Below, piece by piece: positions 47,301 to 57,759 of a stretch of DNA of 64,000 nucleotides (position 1 is its first letter; each line of letters begins with the position of its first letter). Source of the stretch: Ectocarpus siliculosus. Lineage: Eukaryota > Sar > Phaeophyceae > Ectocarpales > Ectocarpaceae. The stretch covers positions 714,542 to 778,541 of the forward strand of contig FN649757.1 in the NCBI GenBank assembly GCA_000310025.1. The letters are read 5' to 3'. The position numbers were made by a program, and so were the translations under genes. A model generated the notes under the pieces. The model was not told the origin of the DNA, made no database searches, and worked only from the letters and a program-made list of their open reading frames with translations.

Positions 47301-50300
47301 CCGTCCCTCGCTACTTGCCTGGCCCTACCATTGCACCGCCTCACACTCGCCGTCCTCCTACCCTTCGCAGCCGTTCCAGCCGCCCAAGGGGCCGCCAGTG
47401 CCGATAAGCCTTCCCGAGTGGTGACGACGGTCTGTGACGATGACGACGGCGGTGGTGGGGTGCGGCGGGATAGCAGCTTTGTCGACACCGACTTCGGCGA
47501 CGGGTTGATAGAGCTACGCACCCGCAAGGAGCGGCAAGGGGCCCCGCCGGGCATGCAGAAAGTCCGGTTGTCGTGGGCGGTCGCTTACCTGCGAGAGGAG
47601 TGAGTGGACAGCACTATGTATGCACATATCGACGTCGTAGGAACGTACCAGTACTGTAGCAAACAAGTAAGGCATTGTTGTATGATACTTGATGGAAAGT
47701 GGTGATGGAGTTTGCTTGGCAAGTTTGCGTTGCCAACAGCATGGACGAATGTTATCAAGTACACCAACGGTCAGATCTCAGATGTAGCGTCGGAGCCTGT
47801 ACTTGATGCAGGTATCTAGATTTTGCTCGGCTTGTTTGCGCTGCCAACGTCATGGACGAGCATTTTCTAGTACACCAACGATCCCAGACGGAGTTTGAGC
47901 TGCACGTGTCGTCGCCGTTATATGCCTTGGAACCGCAGCCGCCTCAAAACTGTTAGTGGTGTGTGGTGCTTTGGGGACATCTTGTGTGTGTGATTTTGCT
48001 GCCTCCTGCGTCGCTTGCTGGCTCCCGCTGCTACTTTGTCGACTCGCAACCCTTCCGATGGTACTGCTGTAGCGACGCAACACGACGGTTACTGCTCATT
48101 GGATCGATCGCTGCCATGTCATACACGTCTGATGATACGTTTTTGATGACGCCGTCGATGACAGGTGTATTCGCTCTGTACCCCACAAGACTCGCGTGAT
48201 CTTCCCAAACAAGGATACCACGGTACGTGATGCTCACAGCCTGCCTCCGTTGCATCAGCAGTACTGCGCATCGCGAAGACTTAGGCCAATTTGACGTTAT
48301 AGATCATAGCATAGCCGGTGCAGTAGTGTTCCGGATATGTCGGGTATTGCCTGGAGATACACATTGATGGGAGGTAAGTGTTGTATCGATGGAAGTCGTG
48401 TCTGCGAATTTTCTCCGACCCGTCATGCTGTTTTTTTTCGATCCTCCAGGGAGCGGTGCAGGTGACCCGGTCTGACGTCATCCGCCTTCAAGAGAATGTG
48501 TTCCTCAACGACACCATCATTGACTTCTACCTCAGGCAAGCGTCAGATCGTTGATTACCGTAAACGGTGTGGGTTCGCGTATGGTGTTATGCTGGTGTGC
48601 CGTCGATCGATCGGTTTTCATAGGTCGATTGCTACACTGAGAGGCTACCAATGCTGACAAACGGTGGTTTTGGGAAGATCTCGTGAAAAGAAAGGGAGAG
48701 AGAGAGAGAGACAGAGAGAAAGAGAGGCAGAGAGAGAGCGACAGAGAGAAAGAGAGGCAGAGAGAGAGAGAGAGAGAGGGAGAGCTGTGATGCCTTGCAC
48801 GTCTCAAGCGGGTGGTTGTCTTCGATATCCTCTCTTTTCGCTGTGGAGCAGGTAACCTCAACCTTGAAAGATCGATTGCACACCTGTGCCTTCGCCCACA
48901 GTCGTAAGGTAGCCTTGACGGTTGACCTATGTTTTTAGCCCGGCGTGCGGTTTTCGGCGCGCCACTATAATAGAGTGCGCGACACAACTGTCTTGGATGT
49001 TGATCCCTTTTGGTCATGCCATGTGTTTGCCTTAGTCCTTGGTTGATTACCCTAACGGCAACGGTGTTCCTTCCAAAGCGACTGCTGTCTGTTTCTTGTC
49101 CTCGATTTGCCGCGCGTTGTTCCAGACGCTCATTATCCCGTGTTATACTGTACCGTTGTACTATACTGTAGTCGGCTCCTGATCACGGACAAAGAAACTT
49201 GCGATACACTTAGGTGGAGTCGTACATTGTAATATTTAATTTTTAGCGGCAAGCCACCAAGGACGGGGGCAGGCGTGCTGTTTTTTTCCCTCGCTAAACG
49301 GGCACGAGCTTCACCGCCTGTGCTTTCGATGTGGGCTTGCCCTCCCCTTCTTGACGACAAGGTCTGATCTCTTGGAGGCGGTGTGTGTTACGCGTGCTTG
49401 TGCGACTCCTCGATGACAGGTATCTTCTCTCTCGGGAAGACAGCTTTGCGGAAGGCTTGGCGCCAAGCTCGGTGAGTGCACACGCTAATCCTAACCCCTA
49501 TCGTGTTTTTTTTTTTGTGTTTTCGCTGGCTGGGAGGTGTCTTGGTGCAGATGTGGCGCTGGGCAGGTGTTTGCGTTTGCTGCTAGCGGGGCGTCGGTAT
49601 GTGTTCGACAGCATTGCCTCATTTTGTCGGCGTGGAAGCAGGAATGGTCCATGTAATGGTTGGTGTTTCTGGTGCCGGCGGTAGCGGTACGTGGCCCCAC
49701 CACACACCAGCAACAAGTCACCGATTGCATTGATTGCCGTCGCTGTGAGGCATACACCGCTGACCTCGAGTAACTTAGTTTTGGATGGATGGGTTGTCTT
49801 TTCGTGACTGCTGTGGTGGTGTGAAAGCGTTCAATCGAAAATGACACAATGGCTCCAATTCAGAGACGCAGACAGCCCGCGTTAGACTGCTGACCTTGGT
49901 AACTGTCCGTGTCAGTTGGACCAGTACGGACATTAGAAGGTACCTAGAGGAGACCGGAACGGTTTTCAATATCAACACAACACCACCACCACCAACAACG
50001 ACAACAACAACAACAACGATGTTTCTTAGGTCCACGCCTTCAGCCCGTTGGTGGTGCAGGGTATCACCAACGTCGCTGATGCTGCGGAGCCGGAAGCGTA
50101 CTGGCGAAAAGTCCAGGTACTACTTCTTGCTTTTTTGTCTTTCGTTTTTTTTTGTTTTTGTCATTCTTTCGTTCGCGACCGAGACCGACGAATGCTACAT
50201 GTAGCGGTGTTTACGTCCAGCGAATGGAGGTTTGGCGAGCGAGCTTTCGTGACGTGACTCCCTGCAGTAGTAGCGGTATACCGTTGTGGGACGCGCAGTG

Positions 50301-53300
50301 GTATACTGTGGCGTGTCTGCGTGTCCACTGTACAATGCAACGGTACAGCAGCAAGGGCCATGACTATAGGTGGGGTTTGTGCCCGTGGGGGAAATGAATG
50401 CCGGACAATAGGCATAGTGTTGTGTTACGGGAATTTCTGGTCGTGGATGTGGTTGTACATATGCTTAGAGTTCCGACGACTCACGTCGAATTGGTGCCTT
50501 TTTTTCCCGTTTATTGTCCGCTCTCGTGATTTGTTAGAAATGGACCAAAGGGCTGGACCTGTTCAGCAAGAAGATCGTCCTCTTCCCCATCAACAGCGCG
50601 TGAGTACACTAAAACAGATATAACCCGTCTTCACCGAGCGTGCAGAAAAACTGTACAAAAGTTGTACCATGGTATCATACTCATTAACATTAGTCGTTTC
50701 GATCTTCGACCGGTATCCCGAACCGCGTACGGTGTACGGTGCAGTACAGCAGCATGTGATGGGCGCCGTTAGGCCGCGCGTCTTTTTGTTCCCTCAAGTC
50801 ATTTTAGCTCCTTTTGAGGCCAAGTCGTTCAGTCTGTCGTGTTTGTGTCTTGTGTTGCCACTCTGCGGGAACCGACAGTTCCAACGCATACGTACGTGTC
50901 AGGTTTTCCTGTGAAGCCCATGTGGTTGGTTCACCTTTGCGACCGGTCTAGAGATAGGTCGCAGGGCACCCACTAGCAAAAAGAATGTGAGCTTCCACTT
51001 ACATCCGTGATGAACACCAAGCCTTGTAGTTGGACCAGATACTTCGAAGGCGACCAAAAGGCCTGTGTTTTTGACCAAGTATCCTTTGAGCTATAGCGGA
51101 GGACGCCTCGTGGTTGCTGCTCGAAGTACCAACCTCTCTCTGAAGTTCTCCTCAAACTTTGCGACGCCGCAGAAAGAAAGACTTGCGACACCCACACACT
51201 CAATTGTTCGCGTTCGCTTATAAGGCCAAACCACAAACCGCATCACGACCAAGCCTTCGAGTTGATCGCGCTAACCGCATCAGGAACAAATATTCGAGTT
51301 CATCGAACAAACCGCGTATCTATCATCAACAAACCTTCGAGTTCATCACACAATGTCACCCAAACTGTATCACCAACTAACCTGCGAGTCTCACACGAAC
51401 CGTACCTATCAACAAACCTTGGTGTTTATCTCACGCACCGTATCTATCGTCAACAAACCTGCGAGTGTTTCACACGAACCGTAACTATCGTCAACAAACC
51501 TGCGAGTGTTTCACACGAACCGTAACTATCGTCAACAAACCTGCGAGTGTTTCACACGAACCGTAACCACCTATCACGAACAGGCTGCACTGGAGTCTCC
51601 TTGTGCTTATCAACCCGGACCTTTTCGAGAAAAGAGTGACCCAGAAGGAAAAGGAGAAGGAAAAGGAGAAGGACAAGGACGCAGCCGCCGCCGCCGCCCG
51701 CAAGAAACCCACGGCCCCCACCGCAGCCGCAGCCGCTGCCGCCGCTTCGGCTGAATCAACGAAATCCGCGAAAAAGAAGGCAGGGAAAAATAGTAGGGCT
51801 GACACCGGAGCCAACGCTGTCAGCGAGAGAGGAGATGGCGGCGGCGGCGGCGGCAGCAGCAGCAGCAGCAGCCAGAGCTCGACGGTTTCGCACACCGAAG
51901 GAAGACGTTTCCAGGAGGACGACGACGAGGAGATGCCGCAGGCAGCTTCGCCATCCCGCGACGCCGCTAGCCTCGCCACCGCGGCAAGTGCGGGAGAAGA
52001 AGCAATACCTTCTTCGCCTCCTCTGTCCGAAAGCGAGTACCTCAGTCAGGCCTCGCCGTTGCCGAGCAGAGGCAAGGCCATGGAGTGGCCCCCATCCACG
52101 GAAATACAGCGGCACAGCATACCGCTCTTGGACGACTGTTCTGGTAGCGCCGATGCCGACCCTACCGGTGAGATTTTTTCTTCTGTTTCTTCTTCGACAG
52201 CCACCGGCGCGGGGCGAAACTGCCCCCGCCATGCCTGCGGAATTTCTGAGGCAGAGGCCGGCGGCGGTGGCGGCGGCGGTGGTGCCTGCACTACGAGTGG
52301 AAGAGGGTGGTCTTCTCACGGGGCGGCGTCGCAGCCCGAGGAAGAGAACGCGGTAGCCGTGGGAGAGAGTGGCAGTGGCGGTGTTACGACGGCGGGTGAA
52401 TCGGTAGACCGGCGGAACGTGGAGAGCCTTCCCATGGAGATGGAGGTCGAGGAGGAGGACCAGCTCCCCTCGCGTGCTGGCGAGATCGTCGGCGGCGGAA
52501 GGACAAGGTTGTCATCACCATCGTCACCGGCATCGCCATCGCCATCGCCATCGGCAACGGTTTCACGAGGACATGCGCCACCGATGCCTGGATCTGCATC
52601 TGGGTCACCCGCTGCATCTGGATCTGCCACATCCACTCCCGTACAAGCCCTGAACGTGGAAGCCTCAAACGGACCCCTCCACGATGGACCGGAGTCGGTG
52701 CTATCGCCACCTCGTCCACTTCTTCCGGTAGGACGAGGAACGAAGGAGTCCCCTGCAATCGCGGCAGACAGCCGACGGGAGTGGAGGCTGAACCAGCCTT
52801 CCCCCAGCTCGCCCATGTACCCGAGCAGCCCGCCTTGTGCCGGGCCCCCCGGAGAACGGTCGGGGGCAGCGGCGGCAGCGGCGGCGGTGGCGGCGGCGGC
52901 GGCGGCGGGAGGGTCTCAGCCTAGTCCTGGAAGCGCCGACGCGGGCGAACGGCCCGGCCGAGAAGACGCGCATCGTCGCCGCCGCCGCCGCCGCTCTCCC
53001 GACCCGACGGCCGGGGGGTTGGACACCACGATCGCCGGTCGCACCACCGTTCGGCGTCGGAGTGTTGGTGTTGGTGCTCACCGGCAGGAAATGCGGACGG
53101 CAACGCAGCCCCAAGGGACCGGCGGGCCAATCGACGTCGATGCTTTGCCGTCGAATGACGAGCCCGGGCCGTCGAGCGGAGAGCCCGAGCCAGCGGTGGA
53201 CGTGGAGGCGTTGTCGTCGAGCGGACCGGCGGCGGCGGACGATGAAGTGGGAGGAGGAGGAGGAGGAGGAGGAGGAGGAGGAGGAGGAGGAGGAGGAAGA

Positions 53301-56300
53301 AGTAGAAGCGGAAGATGAAGAGGAGGAGGAGGAGGAAGAAGAGGTGGCGGAGTGCTCGTTGCTGTCGATGTTCAGTGCTTGTCGTGGCAGAGGGACGGCG
53401 GCGCGAGGTGCGGCGGCGGTGGCGGCCGGAGCGGAGGTTGTGGACCTAGCGCCGCCGTCGGCAGGAGAGGACGGTAGCAGCAGCAGCAGCAGCAGCAACA
53501 GGGGCAGCAGCGGCAGCAGTAGTAGCGGGCGCGAGAAAGGGGCAAGGGAAGATGTGGATAGCGATGGCGGCGGCAGCGGCGGTGGTGAAGGGATGGAGTG
53601 GAGAGTGCCCAGAATAGTCGGGCGGAACGTTGATCAGAAAGGCCGTTCGCAGCCAGCGCTCGTGACATCATCATTGCGATTGCGCTCTGTTCCCTGTGGG
53701 GCTAGCGCTGCCGCTGCGTCTGCTGCTGCTGCTGCTGCCGCCTCTTCCGCGGCAGATGCACCGGGCGCATCTTCCACGGGAGAAGCAGAGGCACTGCGCA
53801 GCGATGCCGCTATTGTTGCGCACGCCGAAGCACAGGAAGTAGAGGCGCTCGACAGCAATGCCGCCGCTGTTGTCGCGGAGACCGAACTCCGGACAAGGGT
53901 AAGGTCGACTCGATCGAGGAGGCCACCATCACGATCGACAAACGGCAGCAGTTGTAAGGCAGCGCAGCTGCCTCCGCCTCGCGAGCATTCGCCACCAGAC
54001 AGCAGTAGTGGCGACGGGAAACGGCCGACCACGTCTGGGGGCGTCGCAGTTGGGCAGGAGGAGCCGGGGGGGGGGGGAGGGGTGGCGGACGCTGGTGCGG
54101 TGGGCCTCAGCTCCTCACCACCGGACGGAGATTTGGACGGCGGCGAGCGGGCAGCAGGGGTCGAAGAGGTAGTGGATGATTCACCCATCCCGTGCATGCT
54201 GCTGCTGGACTCCACCAAGGGACATCGGTCGCAGGAGGTCTTCAGGATGGTTCGCAAGTGAGTAATTGTGTTGTACCTTTTTGCGTAACCGTTACACCGC
54301 AGTCTCTTTATGGTGGTACAAGGCGGTGGATATGAGACCATGGACCGCTTTTTTTGTGCTTGAACGGCGGTTTCGCTGACGAGTTACAATGCAGTATGTG
54401 CCTGGGAAGCCACCCCGCTCTGGGGGCTAAGATAGGCCAAATCCCCTCGGGAAAGTCGAAGATGAGACGAGATAGAGACACTAGGCCACTGAACTAACTG
54501 CTTGTGTTGAAACACATACTATGCCATACCGGTAGTCTTTGACCGCGTACCCTTGCCCCGGTTATCAGATACGTCGAAGCCGCCTGGAACAACACCCACG
54601 GGAAGAGCAGCGGGAGGAAGAGCAAGGTCGACGTCACCGCCAGGCTGCTAGGCGGCTGCAGCCCACCGGTGGGCAAAGACAGTAGTAAACCTTACACCTT
54701 ACCGCAGTCTGGCAGCAGTTCTGTGCAGTTCTGTGCAGTTCTGTGCAGTGCTGTGCAGTTCTGTGCAGTGCTGTGCGGCCCCCAAGAGTTTCTGAAAGAC
54801 TCTTCCCACCTGTAGCCCCCCGCTACGTTGATGGGTACCATATACAGCAAGACCTGAAGAAGAACTATTACATAAGAGTGGACATGACTCATCCAGGGCG
54901 GGTCCTACGGTACATATCAGGAGAAGGTCGGGTGTCATTTCATGTCGTATCATGCCATGTCATGTCATGTCATGTCACGTCATGTCGGTTGTGATGCCAT
55001 CAGAGGAGTTACTCCGTGGCAGGAAGTTCTTTCGTTCCCCACCAGAATCTGTACCACACACGTGCTTCCTTGGGGTATACACGGAGTTTCCTTGTTGCGT
55101 TAGTGAGCAGCTTGGTTCTTTTCAGGTAGGTGGGTGATGAGTTGAGCGAACAGATTGGACAAGCGCCTATTACGGATCAGGTGTGGTTCGCTAACCGTTA
55201 ACAGTGTGCCATCGTAGTCCAGTCAGTCGGCGATTGTACATGCAAATGGCGGTACCCTCTTGCCGAAGCATGCCAACATGTTCGCCTGTTTGTAGCATTG
55301 CTCACGCGCCAGTCTCACTCTCACCTATTGACCATGGGGGCCCAGGCCCTTTTCTGCCTGCACAGCTCGCCACCCTGCGTAATAAAGTCCTTGCATCGAA
55401 GTGTGCCAAGTGCGCTCAACACGGTGCTGAAATATGGCACGGACTTGCATCAATTGACTCACAGCACTTCGTAAGGTAGGCAATGAAATTTGTATGGCCG
55501 TTTGACCTGTTGCTGTTTTGATGTTGTTGTCGCTTGTCTCCATGCTGTTTCGATGTTGTTGTTGTCCTCCTTGCCACGGTTCAACATGTTATTTACAGAT
55601 ACCTCAGCAGACGAACGATTGCGACTGCGGCGTGTACGTGATCCACTACGCAAAGCTCATCCTCGAGAAGCCTCCCCTCGCCACTCAAAGGTAGGAGATC
55701 TACGACAGAGATCTACGACAGAGATCTACGACTCTTCTTGTTGTTATTGATGGTGTTGTTGGTGCTGCTGTGGTGTTTGTATGAGTAGTAGTAGTAGTAG
55801 TAGTAGCAGGTAATGTTGTTGTTGAGTGTCCTCTTGTCGAGGCATCACAATGCATCGCACGGTAGAGGGGGTGATGAATGCATGTGTGCTTTTTTTCCGT
55901 GCCACGAAGAGTGTACATGTCCTCAGCGCATGGTGTATGCCCTCCCCCCCTCGGCGTCGAGTCGCTCGTTTAGCGTATGCTTGATTGAAATGTTTTTTCG
56001 CATATAGTACACGTCTCAGCCCATGTTGTGCGATTTCCGACAGCTCCGAGCCTCACGAGATGAGAAAATACGGATACCTTGGGCTAGCCTAGACGTTAAA
56101 GGCGAAGGTCCTGTGCTCACGTTGTCGCCTGTGACGTGTGCCGTTCTCTGGTCGATTGATTGTCTAGCCCTAAGTCGAACAGCGTTAAGAGCGTTACCAG
56201 AGGTCGTCGTTTAGTCCGTCGCTGTCCGAGTCAAACCAAAATGTTTTCTCGGAACACACACACACGAAGCATCGTTCGCGGTCCATTTGTCCCCCGTGCT

Positions 56301-56486
56301 GCTATCCTTGGCTTGTCGTTTCGAAGGTTCTTGGACAGGAAGGGCAAGGGTGGAATTTTCAGCAAGAAGTGGTTCGACAGCAGCGTTATCAGCGCCACCC
56401 GCAAAACCATCAGAGACACGGTGGAGACGATGAGATGGGACTGCTTGGAGAAGGAGAGAGGCGCCGCTGCCGCTGCTACTAGTTAG
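44387..56486 (+). CDS. SUMO-specific protease, Ulp2/SENP6-7-like (C48 peptidase)
   Basis: Cysteine protease that removes SUMO from proteins or edits poly-SUMO chains, expected in the nucleus. Exons: 44387-44927, 45294-45439, 45903-46257, about 47179-47599, 48450-48535, 49420-49471, 50030-50116, 50538-50599, 51584-54257, 54569-54668, 55599-55690 and 56339-56486 (TAG). The N-terminal exons are basic and acidic low-complexity with a SUMO-interacting-type motif (PLVIDSDDDD). The catalytic domain reads ENVFLNDTIIDFYL, VHAFSPLV, KWTKGLDLFSKKI, LHWSLLVLINP (His at 51588), MLLLDST (Asp at 54208), then PQQTNDCDCGVYVIHYAKLI (Cys at 55626). His and Asp are separated by about 870 residues of Ser/Gly/Ala/Glu-rich sequence; a long insertion here marks the SENP6/7-Ulp2 branch. 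Three reservations: the 47599/48450 join is out of phase as drawn, the donor at 48536 is GC, and the large exon switches frame near 53250-53318. Confidence 0.88.
48691..48783. repeat. (GA)n/(GAGAGGCA) microsatellite
   Basis: GA-rich repeat with an internal AGAGGCAGAGAGAGAGCGAC period, in a SUMO-protease intron. Confidence 0.9.
49885..50019 (+). repeat. AAC-tail dispersed repeat, copy E
   Basis: Contains GTCAGTTGGACCAGTACGGA, CATTAGAAGGTACCTAGAGG and AGACCGGAACGGTTTTCAAT, and ends in ACC/AAC units. The tail ends about 10 bp before the acceptor of SUMO-protease exon 50030-50116, so the repeat forms most of the 3' end of that intron. Confidence 0.9.
51280..51575. repeat. 41-bp minisatellite before the large SUMO-protease exon
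   Basis: Perfect 41-bp copies (CCGTAACTATCGTCAACAAA core) occur near 51481 and 51522, with a truncated copy at 51563. Progressively decayed copies reach back to about 51280. The array ends about 10 bp before the acceptor of the exon starting at 51584. Confidence 0.88.
53246..53340 (+). repeat. (GGA)n coding microsatellite
   Basis: GGA/GAA triplet array inside the SUMO-protease's large exon. It reads as poly-Gly in the upstream frame and as poly-Glu in the downstream frame, and is where the coding frame appears to change. Confidence 0.85.
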
Positions 56487-57759
56487 TTGGTGCCCCTGGT
56501 GTAGCCGGGACTAATGCTAATGATAACCGTGCGGTTTAGATCTTCCCCGTAGCATGGCTGGCCCTGCATTATTTTTTCCCGCGTACTGCAGGCGCGAGAT
56601 TGCGAAAAACGTGGTCGAGATAATCTATTCATTTTGTTCATTCCTGTAATATTTGAGTGTTTCGTTTGCCTTGTTGTGCTTGTTGAGGGCGCGGAATCTG
56701 TTTCTCTTGAGTGGTGTTCTGGTCGTTTTGCTGTGGAAGCTGCGGCCAAAGTGCGAGAGGGTCTTGTTTTACGTTTAGGTGCTGTTGTTGGTTGGCTTCA
56801 TCCGTTCCATATTTCGTAGGAGGCACCGCGCACGACTTTGTTCTACCTTAAGGTAAAAGCGCAGACAGCCCAGGTATCTACTTTGGATTTAGTCTAGGGC
56901 GTCGGGTTTGGTCGTGGTTGCCCGAGCCGCGGGCGTTTTTCTTTCGAATTTAATTTAAGCAACGAACTTGCAACGAAGTTGGAGTTTATGCTAGTTTGCC
57001 TGTGTGGGACATCCGGGCAGACTATTGTATGCATGATGGTGTGTTGTATGTACGTATGTATGTGGGACTTGTACCGGCGCTACAAAGAATGGCTCTTGAG
57101 TCTTTATTTTGTTTGCGGAGTGCGCTACAATAATTTCCTTGTTCTCTCTGATTCGTTTACACGCAGTACGTTTCTCTACTCCAACCATCCGTACCACTCA
57201 ACCATCTGCAACTTCGTAGGAACAAATGAGGTGGGTAATGTAGTCAATTAGCAGTGGAAACGACTGGGACTCCTCATAATAGGCTCGACCTCATTGATGA
57301 GCAGGTTTCATACGTTACCCTATCCGTTAGGCTACAGCAGTAGTAGTGTAGTTGCCCAGACACAATCCGAGTACCTACAATAGGTGACTGATTTTCAAAG
57401 TACCATTACTCCACAGCAGTAGAGAGAATGGCGTCGGAACCGTCTTGTCGAGAGATGTCTGAGAACAAATGATCTCTTGATTTGACATCATCTTCGCCCT
57501 GGAGCTGCTGTATGTAGTGGAGCTGTGAAAATCGGTCGAATGGGTGTGGTATCTTGTGTCATGTCACGTACGGTAGGGGGTGGTGGTATTTCGACTCACG
57601 TCGCCCCCTAATTCCGCCGCTTCACACATTTCCGATTCCAGCTACCCGCCCGGTGTTGCCGTGCTCGCTGTTGCACACTAGCACTCGAGAGAGAGAGAAA
57701 AAGAGAGGGTACCCTGACGCCCCTCGGATCTAGGTAGAGTGGGCAGCACTCTAAGGAGG
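56487..57759. other. Intergenic region between SUMO protease and TLC gene
   Basis: About 1.3 kb in tandem orientation. It contains no exon or repeat family I can recognise, apart from a short GA run near 57688. Confidence 0.5.

Noticed and set aside
52701-53498. 265-codon minus-strand frame rich in Ser and Arg
   Set aside because: Shadow of the GC- and GGA-rich coding exon of the SUMO protease on the plus strand.
53634-54341. 235-codon minus-strand open frame
   Set aside because: Antisense shadow of the same exon; it contains no motif and covers the plus-strand Asp box.
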